Below are positions 53,082 through 63,660 of a DNA stretch of 64,000 nucleotides, one piece after another. This stretch comes from Lucinisca nassula. Taxonomy: Eukaryota > Mollusca > Bivalvia > Lucinida > Lucinidae. The stretch covers positions 96,207,650-96,271,649 of the forward strand of contig OY757011.1 of assembly GCA_963580285.1 (NCBI GenBank), written 5' to 3'. The notes beneath the pieces are model-generated. The model was not told where the DNA came from. It made no database searches and saw nothing but the letters and a program-made list of their open reading frames with translations. How positions within the stretch are numbered: position 1 is the stretch's first letter; each line of letters opens with the position of its first letter. Both the position numbers and the translations under genes were made by a program.

Positions 53082-53622
53082 TCATTACAAAAACACGCAC
53101 TTTCGTATTTGAAAATTTTACCAAAAATCTAAGAAAAGTATTATATTTTTATATTTCTGCTCAAAGCATAGATTGTGAGAACTCGTTAGAGTCGCCTCGG
53201 TGAGGCGGTCTTAACGAGTAACCACCATCTATGTTATAAGCAGAATTAAGAAGAAATATCACAATAACACACCCGTGCGACATAGTGGATTTTTTTTTTC
53301 AGATCTCCAAAATGGCTACTTTTCTAATGAAAATCCGTGATATTTTTCATTTATGCTGCAAATATAGGTTGTGGGTGCTCGTTAGAACCGCCTCAATGCG
53401 AAGGTTCTAACGAGTACCCACAACCGTTGTCTTGGAGCAGAAATAAGAAAAAATAATGTATACCCCCGTTCACCCCCATTTTCTCGATATAAAGTGAGGT
53501 TTAATGGGGTGTTCATTTCACGGATTTTTTCACGCGATGATGTAAACCCATGTAAATTCCAATTATTTTATATAAAGGTTTGGTTTAAGGGCTCAAAATA
53601 ATATAGGCCTGTTTTCATGATG
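53082..53622 (-). mobile_element. PalA element split by PalB
   Basis: CATTACAAAAACACGCAC at the left, palindrome at 53180-53216, interruption at about 53262-53540, then the PalA left half in reverse (ACCCATGTAAATTCC ... GGCCTGTTTTCATGATG). Confidence 0.8.
53262..53540 (-). mobile_element. PalB element inside PalA
   Basis: AATAACACACCCGTGCGAC to TTCACGCGATG with a decayed palindrome (CCGCCTCAATGCGAAGGTTC). Second case in the window of PalB inside PalA next to the right arm of the central palindrome. Confidence 0.82.
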
Positions 53623-53756
53623 TCGTGAAAACACGGTATGTTCATATTGTGAACAATAAATATGATCGCGATATCTTCACAGTGGCAGCCCTGACTACTT
53701 TTTCAATATTCTTTTTTCATAAATGCCAAACAAATTTTGTCTAAAACATCAGAATT

Positions 53757-53800
53757 TTCACTCACGCTTCGCACTCGTGAAAATTCTGATATTTTGAATA
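53757..53800. repeat. Short perfect hairpin
   Basis: ATCAGAATTTTCACTCACG / TCGTGAAAATTCTGAT around CTTCGCAC. Similar in design to Hp4 but unrelated in sequence. Confidence 0.7.
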
Positions 53801-53872
53801 TACGCCACCTTAAACACTATTTTATTTTTGAGGCATTGATTCCCATTTTGAGTGTGTGTGTTTTTTACCATA

Positions 53873-54000
53873 CATTGAGATGAAATGACATCTCAAGCCC
53901 TGTCGCCCAAACAAACAAAAATGGTTTATATGTAGGGACGGCCAGCCTCGAACCACTTTGGCTGGTCAGGCATAGATCCTGTAAGCGGTTTTTCACATTT
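53873..54000 (-). repeat. SineX fragment, host of the next copy
   Basis: CATTGAGATGAAATGACATC to CTGTAAGCGGTTTTTCACATTT; it stops where the inserted SineX begins. Confidence 0.8.
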
Positions 54001-54011
54001 CAGTACTGGCC

Positions 54012-54293
54012 ATTGAAGAAATATATGGGCTGCGTGATGCTTCCAGGCAGAGCTGAATCCGGCCCGCACACTAGTACCGGTAAACAACTTAGAGAATCTA
54101 AGCCTGTCCAGGAACCACGGTGCGAGGCGGACCGCCCATGATAATAAACCCTTTTGGTTTTATTGGGCGACAGGGCTTGAGATGTCATTTCATCTCAACG
54201 TCGGGTAAAAGCCCCACAAAATTGGAAGCAACGTCTCCAAAACGACATTTACAGTGTTGACGGGGACGTTAAACCTCAAATCAAACAAACAAA
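54012..54293 (+). mobile_element. SineX inserted in SineX
   Basis: Flanks TCAGTACTGGCC and TCAGTACTGGTC (12 bp, one mismatch). 5'-truncated; ends GACGTTAAACCTCAAATC with CAAA repeats. The target site is the ACCAGTACT block of the older, opposite copy. Confidence 0.86.
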
Positions 54294-54929
54294 TCAGTAC
54301 TGGTCACGAACAGACTCAGTAAAACCGAGTCTGCTATTTTCGTTTATTTCGACTCGTATACATATATTGCATTCTGACATGCAGAACTCTAGTTAAATGT
54401 GAGATTGAGGGGTAGTGATTTGAATTGCCTTGGTGAGGCAAAACCCATTATTATCCCCAACATTTTTTTCGGAGAAATGAAGACACTTATCCTAAATGTC
54501 ATCAACTACCTTCTACCCCCCCCCCCCCAACACACACACACACTCTCTCTCATCACCGTGTATGACATATGATAATTCTCGTGCTGTTCATAGAGGCGCA
54601 TCTAACGTGGAGCCTCAATACGGTTTGAGCGTTTATTTTGTGGAACTCATGAATTGTGTAAAGTCGTTAGCATCGCCTTAATAACCATCTTTTTTGCTCG
54701 AAACACAGATTATGAGTGCTCCTTAGCATCCTACATCGTTGAGATAAAGGTATGGGGTTACAGGGATCTACAATATTTTTTTTTGTTTTTTATCGTCGGA
54801 AAAACTGTCGGTTTTTTTTTTTTGTTTTTGTTTTTGTTTCATTCACTATGTCAACCGGTCTGATACCATTATGTCCACTAACATTTTTAGGATGCAAAAT
54901 TGTCACATTTTCCAGAGATTGCAGGTTCT
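54294..54929. other. Unassigned, low-complexity patches
   Basis: Poly-C/AC/CT at 54520-54552, T-rich at 54775-54840, PalB-like scraps (GAGGCGCATCTAACG at 54593). No gene recognised. Confidence 0.4.
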
Positions 54930-55327
54930 GGTAAAACTGCATCAGTCAGATGGTTCTAACGAGTGCCAACAATCTATGTTTTTGGAAAAGGAGTAAGAAT
55001 GTTGCCCGGCTGGCAGAACTTGCGACCCCTGATCACCAGCTAGACGCGCATCAGACTGAGCTACAGATCCTCGAATTAATGTCGCCCGACCGGCAGCTAC
55101 CGAACCCGCGACACCTGATAAACAGTTTGGTAAAACTGCATCAGTCAGACGGTTCTAACGAGTGCCCACAATCTATGTTTTTGGAAAAGGAATAAGACTG
55201 TTGCCCGGCTGGCAGAACTTGCGACACCTGATCACCAGCTAGACGCGCATCAGACTGAGCTACAGATCCTCGAATTAATGTCGCCCGACCGGCAGCTACC
55301 GAACCCGCGACACCTGATCAACAGTCA
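54930..55327. repeat. 199-bp tandem duplication
   Basis: GGTAAAACTGCATCAGTCAG at 54930 recurs at 55129. Each unit has a PalA/PalB arm scrap (GGTTCTAACGAGTGC...CAATCTATGTTTTTGG) joined to two tRNA-like monomers. The two units differ at only a few positions, so the duplication is recent. Confidence 0.88.
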
Positions 55328-55790
55328 GACGTACATCAAACTGTACTACAGGTCCCCGAATTAACGTTGTCCGACCGGCAGGTATACCAACCCGCGACTC
55401 CTGATCACCAGCAAGACGCACACCAGACTGTGCGTCAGATCCACGAATTAATGTTGCCCGACCAGAGGGTACCGAACCCGCGACATCTGATCACCAGTCA
55501 GATGCGCATCAGACTGTGCTACAGACCCACGAATTAATGTTGCCATGTCGGCAGGTACCGAACTCGCAACCTGTGACCACCAGTCAGACGCGCATCCGAC
55601 TGCTACAGACCCACGAATTAATGTTGCGCGGCCGGCAGGTACCGAACTCGCAACCCCTGATCACCAGTCAGACGCGCGTCAGACTGCTACAGACCCACGA
55701 ATTAATGTTGCCCGGCCGGCAGGTACCAAACTCGCAAACCCTGATCACCAGTCAGACGCGCATCAGACTATGCTTCCGAGGCCTGGATAA
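54998..55790 (-). repeat. Tandem array of tRNA-like (SINE head) monomers
   Basis: About nine or ten units of roughly 75-85 bp. On the minus strand each reads TAGCTCAGTCTGATGCG (A-box type), CTGGTGATCAGG, CGCGGGTTCGGTACC (B-box type), TGCCGG, CAACATTAATTCG. The array consists of the head part of a SineT-like element without the body. Several Pol III-like boxes lie in tandem. Confidence 0.85.
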
Positions 55791-55887
55791 AGCAAGTGTT
55801 CCAGTTTGTTTTAGGGAAAACTAATATCAGATTGCGTATTCCTAGGCTTTCGCATGCTTCGCTGTTACCGTCCAGTTAGTTATATTA

Positions 55888-56121
55888 AGGTCATATCGAG
55901 CCGGCCAGTCAGTTTCTAAGCCATTTATTGTTTCCTGGACCAACACCATTTGATCAGCACATTACACATTATATCACCAGAAAGTTGCATCTTGCCCTTT
56001 AGAATCGGTGGAAGCGAGGGATATTTCAGGATCAATCACCACGAAAGAAGTTTACTGGGCCCATTGGGGATAGAACCCACTGCTCTGTGATCATCAGACC
56101 GGGTCACCGAGACCGACCACA
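55888..56121 (-). mobile_element. SineT copy, diverged
   Basis: Minus strand: GTCGGTCTCGGTGACCCGG, AGTGGGTTCTATCCCC (B box), AACTTCTTTCGTGGTGATTG, TCCCTCGCTTCCACCGATTC, ending CGATATGACC. Same order of blocks as the copy at 48465, but older. Confidence 0.75.
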
Positions 56122-56193
56122 TATGTAACCAATGGTTCCCTAGTAGAATTTGTATATATGTGCGTAGTTTAGGCTTTATCCTCGCTGGTCACA

Positions 56194-56226
<33 letters not shown>

Positions 56227-56330
56227 GATATGTACGTCATATATGATGATGATGATGATGATGACGGTGGTCACACATGATGATGATGATGATGATGGTG
56301 ATGATAATGATGACGATGATACGTACGTCA
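56194..56330. repeat. (GAT)n microsatellite, two blocks
   Basis: GATGATGATGATGATGGTGA-type arrays at about 56194-56229 and 56276-56320, with ACGTACGTCATATATG between and after: the flanking unit itself is duplicated. Confidence 0.9.
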
Positions 56331-56859
56331 TATATGTTTACCACTGCGAGTTGTATATGCGAATGATTTAACACCCTCCCTCCCTACCCCACCCCACCCC
56401 ACCCCACCACACACACGTGGGGTGTTATGTAGTTTAAAAATATTATTAAAACTTGGTGTATTTTGATTTTATAATACATTATTATTCAACTCAACAGCGT
56501 TACTATGGTTATTTCCTGCTTATTTTTCCCTCCAACGTATTGATGAGGAACTTGTATATTGAACAAGGCAGCTCTTTGATATCGGATTACACGGGGCGGT
56601 ATTCAGAAGATGTGCGGTTACCTGCAGGGCATTAGGTTAGCAGCGGTATAACAGGTACATACTGAGACGCGTCACTGCAAAAGAAACCTATAGGGAAATG
56701 TCGGTATTTGTGTTGTCCGATTTCGATAAAGTGGTTTTTCCGTTGTACTTAATGTTTTATTTATTTATTTATTTATATTTATTTATTTGTCGCTGCAAAT
56801 TTTATTGTCACCCAGTGCTAAAATTTCAACTGTCACATCATTAGAACGTAGTTTTGAGA
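56331..56859. other. Unassigned
   Basis: Contains a CCCCACCCCA block (56383-56410) and TTTATTTATTTATT (56757-56790). No gene recognised. Confidence 0.4.
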
Positions 56860-57030
56860 TGAAAAGTAATGTTTTCATCTCAATCCAAATTTAGATTGTA
56901 GGTGTTCGTTACAACCGCCCCAGTGAGACAGATCTAACGAGTGGCCACAAACTACGTTTATGGGCAGAAAAAAATGAAAAAAAAAATAATGTATATTTCT
57001 GTAAATTCCAATTTTCTATATAAAGTGCGC
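56860..57030 (-). repeat. PalB, degenerate
   Basis: GATGAAAAGTAATGTTTTCATC, decayed palindrome (TTACAACCGCCCCAGTGAGAC), AATTTTCTATATAAAGTG. Confidence 0.65.
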
Positions 57031-57165
57031 GACCGGGTGTGTGTGTTATTTCCTTACATGTTTTTTTTATTTTCTTCACTTGCCACTATTTCACCCAATT
57101 ATGGTCTACACTATTTCCATATACATGTACATCCACACCAGCGTTGGATGATGATGAGTGTCATT

Positions 57166-57175
57166 ATGATTATTA

Positions 57176-57228
<53 letters not shown>

Positions 57229-57235
57229 TTTATTA
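57166..57235. repeat. (ATT)n microsatellite
   Basis: About 65 bp of ATT repeat, which produces long artefactual open frames on both strands. Confidence 0.97.
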
Positions 57236-57392
57236 CTGAATCCGACAGAAAACAAAATCGGGAATGCCATACGTAATGTAGCGTATGTCCAGCGTTATAT
57301 TTTCCAAAAAGTTGACCGAGGGCAAAAATCGAAAATAGCTTAACAGCTTGGACTAGGATAGTCTTTGAAACCGGATTACGTAAGATGTGTAT

Positions 57393-57676
57393 TGTTTGTT
57401 TGTTTGATTTGAGGTTTAACGTCCCCGTCAACACTGTAAATGTCATTTTGGAGACGTTGCTACCAATTTTGTGGGACTTTTACCCGACATTGAGATGAAA
57501 TGACATCTAAAGCCCTGTCGCCCAATGAAACCAATAGGGTTTATTAGCATGAACGGTCCGCCTCGCACTGCGGTTCCTGGACAGGCTAAGATCCTCTAAG
57601 CGGTTTACCAGTACTAGTATGCGGGCTGGATTCAGCTCTGCGTGGAAGCATCATGCAGCCCATATATTTCTTCAAG
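57393..57676 (-). mobile_element. SineX copy, 5'-truncated
   Basis: GTTTGTTTGTTTGATTTGAGG to CATATATTTCTTCAAGCA; the 5'-most GCCCCCGCCCATCGGGG block is missing. Confidence 0.86.
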
Positions 57677-57969
57677 CATAGAGCGAATTGACATGTACAC
57701 AGAAAGAAGAGTCGACTACGTACTTTGCCGCGTCACAGTATAACGAACCAACGTCGTTACCTTGATTCTTTCTTCTATTTCGAAAAACTGAGCGTTTACT
57801 TTTTCTGTGGTATTAATTTATTTATTGCTAATTTGGATACACTTACCAAACACACTCTTGGGATGAAATTGCTTCTTTCATATAATCTGGCCCCTAAGTA
57901 ATAAAAATGTTTCATGTTCAACTATGCTGAGCATGAAATCGATAATACTCGCAAATATTACAATAATGG
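57677..57969. other. Unassigned
   Basis: No recognised feature. Confidence 0.3.
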
Positions 57970-58433
57970 GACCAAACATATAATATCTGTGCTCGTTACA
58001 ACCATTCAATGGAGGCGGATCTAACGAGTACCCACAATCCACGCTTTTGAGGAGAAATATTATAGCAATGTATATAACTATTAACCCAGAAAATTGTATA
58101 TATAAAGAGTTTTGTTATTTCCATAAAACGCAAATAAAATCATTTGTCTTCATCTTTCATTACGATCAAACATCTGTGTGACATAGGGCATTTTAGCATG
58201 TTTACTGATGAACATATGTGATACTATTCTTATGCATATTCAAAAGATAGGCTGATGGTGCTCGTTCGAACCGGTTCATTGAGGCGGTGCTAATGAGTAC
58301 CCACGACCGATGTCTTTGAACAGATATAAGACAAACAATCAATCGATCAATATTCAAACGATATGCTGATGGTGCTCGTCCGAACTGGTTCATTGAGGCG
58401 GTGCCAATGTGCACCCACGACCGACGTCTTTGA
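57970..58433 (-). repeat. Two or three degenerate PalB copies
   Basis: 57995-58120: TCAATGGAGGCGGATCTAACG and a short TATA arm. 58160-58340: CATTACGATCAAACATCTGTG, GAACCGGTTCATTGAGGCGG. 58345-58433: the same palindrome half repeated, ATGGTGCTCGTCCGAACTGG. The last block is a local tandem duplication with period about 110 bp. Confidence 0.65.
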
Positions 58434-58736
58434 TTTGTTTGTTTGATTTGAGGTTTAACGTCCCGATCAACTCTGTAAAGGTCATTTTGAAGACGTTGCT
58501 TCCAATTATTTGGGACTTTTACCCGACATTGAGATGAAATGACATCTCAAGCCCTGCCGCCCAATGAAACCAATAGGGTTTATAAGCATGGACGGTCCGA
58601 CACTCACACCGCTTTGCCTGGGCAGGCTTAGATCCTCTAAGCAGTTTACCAGTACTCGTGTGTGGGTCGGATTCAGCTCCTCATGGAAGCATCATGCAGC
58701 CCATATATTTCTTCAAGCCCCGATGGGCGGGGCCGT
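58434..58736 (-). mobile_element. SineX copy, full length, inside PalB
   Basis: 303 bp flanked by ACCGACGTCTTTGA and ACCGTCGTCTTTGA (14 bp, one mismatch). After it the PalB arm resumes (ACAGAAATAAGAAAG). Confidence 0.9.
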
Positions 58737-58767
58737 ACCGTCGTCTTTGAACAGAAATAAGAAAGAT

Positions 58768-58804
<37 letters not shown>
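58768..58804. repeat. (AATC)n microsatellite
   Basis: About nine AATC units. Confidence 0.95.
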
Positions 58805-58806
<2 letters not shown>

Positions 58807-58936
58807 TTTTATTCGCTTAAGCTTATGCAGCTCATCATGATAAAACATATATAGCCAGACAAATAAGTGAAGAATAGCATAAAAGTGAATTACTGGATGG
58901 GGCATTGTCTTACACAATACAAGTTCTCAGGCTATC

Positions 58937-58998
58937 ACACACACACGCACACACACACACACACGCATTCACGCGAGCGAACACACAAACGCACACAG
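58937..58998. repeat. (AC)n microsatellite, interrupted
   Basis: ACACACACGCACACACACAC and related ACAC/GCAC blocks to about 58998. Confidence 0.9.
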
Positions 58999-59071
58999 GT
59001 TAACAGCCGCGATTTGGATAAATCGCCAATGTCAGATTGTTTTCTTAAGTTTATCATGAAAAGTGTATATA

Positions 59072-59309
59072 TAATGTTGACCCCCTTGAACCCCATTTTC
59101 ATAAAGTACAACTGGGGTTAACGGTTTCCTATTTCTGATCGAAGCGGTTCTAACGAGGACCAGCAATCTATGTTTAGGTTCACGTTCGGTGAAGATCAGC
59201 AATCCATGTTTAGAGCAGAAAAATGCAAGTTATCGGATATTTTGTCAGAAAATTTTCAATTTTTGGTGACAAAACTTCTAATATATTTGAATAGGCGTGT
59301 TTTCGTAAA
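59072..59309 (+). mobile_element. PalA element, palindrome lost
   Basis: TTGACCCCCTTGAACCCC, arms AGCGGTTCTAACGAGGACC only, CAGCAATCTATGTTTAG and CAGCAATCCATGTTTAGAGC duplicated, right end GGCGTGTTTTCGTAAAG. Confidence 0.75.
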
Positions 59310-59317
59310 GTACCGTT

Positions 59318-59475
59318 GAAGATGAAATCTCCAAAATAGTTATTCTTAGTTTCGAGTGAAAACTTATCAATTTTATGCTCGGAACATAGATTCAACAAAG
59401 CTCGTTTTAACCGCCGTGTACTTTGTTTTTCAAAAAAGTTGGGTTGCAGGGGTATTAATTCACAAATACGGATTA
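59318..59475 (-). repeat. PalB, strongly degenerate
   Basis: GATGAAATCTCCAAAATAG, TGCTCGGAACATAGATTC, AAGCTCGTTTTAACCGCC, TTGGGTTGCAGGGG. Confidence 0.55.
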
Positions 59476-59602
59476 ACGCGTTCTATTTCATAATTCACTT
59501 TAGGAAAATAGAGACAGACAAGCTGCATTCTTCCATAATATTCAGACGAAAAATAAAAATAATAAAACAATAATTATCATTCGCGCTTATATCTGCATCA
59601 AA

Positions 59603-59965
59603 CCATTATGATTACGCTCCCGTGCGCTAAATGTCTCTAAAACTAACGTTTCTCAGATGAAAATGTTTTTTTTTTTTTTTTAATTCTGCCATATTTATAG
59701 ATTTATGACTGCTCATTAGAACCACCTTGGTAATACGGTTTTAACGAGTGTCCGCAATCTATGTTTTAGAACAAAAATAAAAAAAAATAATGAATTCACC
59801 GTATTTCCCATTTTCTAAAATAAAAATGCTCATTAGAACCGCCCTGTCCAGACTGTTTTAAGGAGTAACCGTAATCTATGTTTTGGAGCAAAAATAAGGA
59901 AAAAAGGAATACCTCGTAAACCCAATGTGCTCTATATACTGTGGGGATTAGAGGGGCCTTCTATA
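59603..59965 (-). repeat. PalB, degenerate with repeated centre
   Basis: ATTATGATTACGCTCCCGTGCG start. TGCTCATTAGAACC with the decayed palindrome occurs twice (59712 and 59826), followed each time by an AATCTATGTTTT arm. End TGTGGGGATTAGAGGGG. Confidence 0.65.
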
Positions 59966-60267
59966 GGAGGTTTTAGGAATTCCGTTTATGACGTCATTCT
60001 TGCGCATGCGCAAAGTACTGGCCGTCAATTGAGACGGCCATTGCTATTCAAACGTATTGGCGGAAATTAAAATGGTAACAATATTCAGACATTTTGAGAG
60101 CAAATGTACCCGTTTATTACCGAAATTCATTTATCCTAAATTCGTTTTTAATTGACGAAAATCTTTTCGTGAATGACCCATGTCAATGTCTTGAGATACC
60201 GTTATTCACGAAAGCTTACTTACAAAATACGTTTTTACGTAACTTTCGTTTTATTCGCTACCCAAAG

Positions 60268-60318
60268 TAGAAGTAAAACAAAGATCAGGAATTGATACAA
60301 TTAACTTACACCATCCAA
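60268..60318 (-). repeat. PLE 3' terminus abutting microsatellite
   Basis: AGTAGAAGTAAAACAAAGATCAGG, AATTGATACAATTAACTTACACC: the last ~50 bp of the PLE, joined directly to the ATCT array. Confidence 0.75.
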
Positions 60319-60323
60319 GTCTG

Positions 60324-60406
<83 letters not shown>

Positions 60407-60423
60407 GTCTGTCTATCTGTCTG

Positions 60424-60515
<92 letters not shown>

Positions 60516-60516
60516 A
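60319..60516. repeat. (ATCT)n microsatellite
   Basis: About 195 bp of ATCT with a few GTCT units near 60405-60425. The apparent protein is an artefact of the repeat. Confidence 0.98.
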
Positions 60517-60928
60517 ATGTCCATACTGACAGTCGAAATAAACTAATGAGTGGACTGACGGAGGGGCCCGTCGACACCTACTCCACCTCACTTCATTGTC
60601 ACACATGACCGTTGGCATGGGAGAGAGAGACAGACAGAGGGAGAGAGAGGGGTTTGACTGACAAACTGACAGTAGACAGACAAACGACACACAGACCGAC
60701 TGACTGAATGAATGACTGACTTACAGATGAAGGGACGGACTGTTAGGCAGACAAATAAACATAATGACAGTCGAAAAAAAAAAAAACAACCAATGAGTGG
60801 ACTTACAGACGGGCGTCGAGTCAACCTTGGCTCGACGTCATGCCGTCGACAACCACTCTAACTCGCTTCAATGTCACGTGACCGTTGAGATGAGAGAGCG
60901 GTTTGACTGATCCTTGTATCCAAGAAGC
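60517..60928. repeat. GACTGACA/GAGA low-complexity region
   Basis: Purine-rich GACAGAC-type sequence. Two related blocks (ATAACTAATGAGTGGACTGACGG at 60539 and CCAATGAGTGGACTTACAGACGG at 60790) indicate a local duplication. No gene. Confidence 0.55.
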
Positions 60929-61156
60929 CCATAACCCTTTTTGTACCAAATGGAATCTTCCTCCTTATATATAGCAGGAGTCATTTCCAAAATTTAGGTG
61001 TGTCAGGTTGTGTTTTTTTTTTTCAAAATTTATTTGGAAAATGGCCGAACATTTTGCAGTGTAGGCCCAGATCAGACGCCGCGTTCTGCCGCGTCTGATC
61101 TGGGCCTGCACTATGTGTCACTTACCCCTTTTGGGGTTTCCAGTACCAAATGGGTT
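60929..61156. mobile_element. Hp1 hairpin element
   Basis: CATAACCCTTTTTGTACC at the left and GTACCAAATGGGTTA at the right are inverse. Hairpin TGCAGTGTAGGCCC-GATCAGACGCCG / CGCGTCTGATC-GGGCCTGCACT at 61057-61113. Confidence 0.8.
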
Positions 61157-62285
61157 AATGTAGACCTAAGGGCTGGGCAGGTTGAACCAATCTACAAATC
61201 TACAAGATTTTACTGTAAAGTCTTGCACTTGCGAAGGATAGTTTCATTCTCGTGCACTGAAAGTGTTTTCTACGTTTGTTTTGAATTAATGTTCCAATCC
61301 CACTGAGTCTTGATGGATCCGAGCACTGGGCAAATGACATTTAATTAAGCACGCCGTATTATCGCCAACGCAACGTTCTGACGTTTCATCGACGTTGCAA
61401 TGTCAAATTCAATGCATCGCTTTGAAGTTGGTATGATGTAGACAAGACGTTGTTGACACGCTACATGTCGGTTGACGTGGCGTCATTAAACGACAAACTG
61501 TAATTTACATTTGCCTGCGCTCGCTAATTGTTGGTGCTTTGAGAGAGAGAAAGAGAGAGAGAGAGAGAGGACCCTGATGGGTCGTATGTACAACATATCA
61601 TTTTGCGAAATTTTACGAAATTTCGTATTTGGCAGCATATCGGTGTTACTCCCTTTATCTTACATTAGAATTCGCCAAAAATTTTAAAAGAAGTCCACTG
61701 TTATACGCTGTAATTAACACTTTATCTGTCCCACTGCCTTTGAAGAATCGACAGATGACGGCCAGGGCTTTTCCCGTTCTATTTTTAGAACCGGAAGTAC
61801 GTCACGAAAAAAGCTCCTATTCACGGACTTGTGATCCTGATGCATTAGCTGTAGGGTGCTTTTTAAAACCGCTTCAACAAATCGGTACAAACAAAAACCC
61901 ACATTCAATGCTCTTGAGATAATGTGGGATCTAGTTGGACATGTTGGAGTGTTTATTTAACGGACTTTTTGTTGAGGTGATGATGAATAATTTAGAAATT
62001 CTGAATTAACATATAACAAATATCCACCAATGTATAACAGTTTCCGGAAAGCAGATATTACACACGCGTGTAAACACATTACCTGCCGTTGCATGGCAAC
62101 GTAAGTGAAGTGTGGTCAGTGACAAATCTCGCCAATACTATTATATGACCCTAATGACTTGGGAAATACGGTCATCTGTAATTGCCAGAATATACAGGGA
62201 TTCTAATAATTTTGGCCTCAGTGTGGCGCAAATATTTCCTTAACATTTAAACAAACAAAGAAAATTTCTCAGCTAATGCATTTTC
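61157..62285. other. Unassigned; no convincing gene
   Basis: 1.1 kb without recognised repeats apart from a GA tract (61542-61568). The 97-codon frame at 61629-61922 has no recognisable domain. Confidence 0.35.
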
Positions 62286-62516
62286 TTAACCCGTATTTAA
62301 CAAAGATGAAATCTCCCACCTAGTAAGTTTGGATTGGTCCATTTCCAATTTTTGAGCTGCCAGGTTTGTTTATTAGCGACACATTTTGCAACAAGGTTTG
62401 TACTTTCAGCAAACAGTGTAGAACCAGGTCAGACGTCGCGTTTTGTGGCGTCTGATCTGGGTCTGCACTATTTGCCAATGTCCCGCAAAATGGGCCGCTA
62501 GGCATATATGGGTTAA
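62286..62516. mobile_element. Hp1 hairpin element, complete
   Basis: TTAACCC at the left and GGGTTAA at the right, hairpin CAAACAGTGTAGAACC-GGTCAGACGTCG / TGGCGTCTGATC-GGGTCTGCACTATTTG at 62409-62476, GCCGCTAGGCATATATGGGTT as in the copy at 49751. Confidence 0.84.
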
Positions 62517-62859
62517 ATCTTACACTAATGTGTTTGTTTTTCTTTCTTTCTCTTTTTTTTTTAGTTTGGTTCTTTTGTTTTTAGAAAAAAATCCATAAAG
62601 ATTTTTAGGATGAACGTATTGTCTGAAAATTTATCATGCATTTGTACTCTGTATTTAAAGTCAACGATCATGTCATTTCTTAAGCAATGACATACATGTA
62701 CTTACAGAATATTCATTTTTTTCTCAAATATAACTTTAATTTTAAATGACGCGATTGTAGTGAATATATATGTTAAGCTGTTGAAGATAATCGTAAATAA
62801 ACATGCACATGTATTTAAGTCAACTAAAGCGATTGCGCATGCGCGCTTAATGCATAAAT
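62517..62859. other. Unassigned
   Basis: AT-rich, nothing recognised. Confidence 0.3.
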
Positions 62860-63113
62860 TCGATTGGCCCAGTCATAAAACGGTTTCAAACGGTCATACT
62901 ATTGGCCAAAACGGGAAAGCGTTTTCAATAGCGTTTTGATCTTTTCAGAGCGCATGCGCAAATTTACCGTTTATCTGAAACGATTCGCCTTGACTTTTGA
63001 TTGGTCAAAACGATATGAAACGCTCGAACCGTTGTCGAAACGCAAACGTTTTGCAACGGTTTCAAAACGGACCCCAAACGCAAAAACGGGTAGGTCGAAC
63101 GTTATCGCCACTG
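62860..63113 (-). mobile_element. hAT-like MITE (CAGTGGCGAT end)
   Basis: Ends CGAACGTTATCGCCACTG on the plus strand, the inverse of the CAGTGGCGAT end at 51847. The body is dense in AAACGNTT words (CAAACGGTTTC, GAAACGCTCGAACC, GCAAACGTTTTGC). It lies at the TATTTGAAAAGACGTGTTTTCG right end of an otherwise missing PalA. Confidence 0.62.
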
Positions 63114-63201
63114 TATTTGAAAAGACGTGTTTTCGTTTTAAATTAATAAACTCAATATTGACAAACGTTATCCAGTATTTGAGAGGTCCTTTATAATCAT
63201 T

Positions 63202-63487
63202 CATTTCGAAAACACGCCTATAAAAACACATTGTGAAATTTACCCCCGAAAAAAAGGCAATTTTTAAGATAAAAAAAAAATGTGATATTTTTTTCTTATT
63301 TCTGCTCGAAATATAGATTGTGGGTACCCGTTAGAACCGCCTCGATGAGATGGTTCTAACGAGTACCCACAATCTATATTTTAGAGCAGAAATAAGGAAA
63401 ATAAGGTTTACCCCTGTAAACCCCAGTTCTACTATATAAAAATGTGGAACAAACTTGTCAATAAAATATAGGCGTGTTTTTGTGATG
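63202..63487 (-). mobile_element. PalA element, complete
   Basis: CATTTCGAAAACACGCC to GGCGTGTTTTTGTGATG, palindrome at 63330-63366 with one mismatch, arms TTATTTCTGCTCGAAATATAG / CTATATTTTAGAGCAGAAATAA. Confidence 0.91.
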
Positions 63488-63527
63488 GTACTCCGTTTGT
63501 TGATTGATTGATTGTTCGAAAACACGT

Positions 63528-63660
63528 CATCAGGTGAACAAGTCCGTGTAATGAACATCCCGCCAAACCGCATCGAGAAAAAGTGAGGTTTACGGGGATA
63601 TTCATTGTCTTGCTTATTTTTATTCCAACTGGTAGACGTTAGAACTGCCTTCTCACCCAA
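63528..63660 (+). repeat. PalB left half
   Basis: CATCAGGTGAACAAGTCCGTG to TTAGAACTGCC; it stops at the centre of the palindrome. Confidence 0.78.

Noticed and set aside
54998..55790. CRISPR-like array
   Set aside because: Period and content are those of repeated tRNA-like heads with no unique spacers, in a eukaryotic setting.
56941..57446. Open frames on both strands with isoleucine or tyrosine runs
   Set aside because: Produced by the ATT microsatellite and the adjoining SineX copy.
60292..60516. Open frame of repeated SIYL residues
   Set aside because: It is a translation of the ATCT microsatellite.
61629..61922. 97-codon frame as a host exon
   Set aside because: No recognisable domain, no clear splice context, and composition like its surroundings; cannot be supported without homology search.
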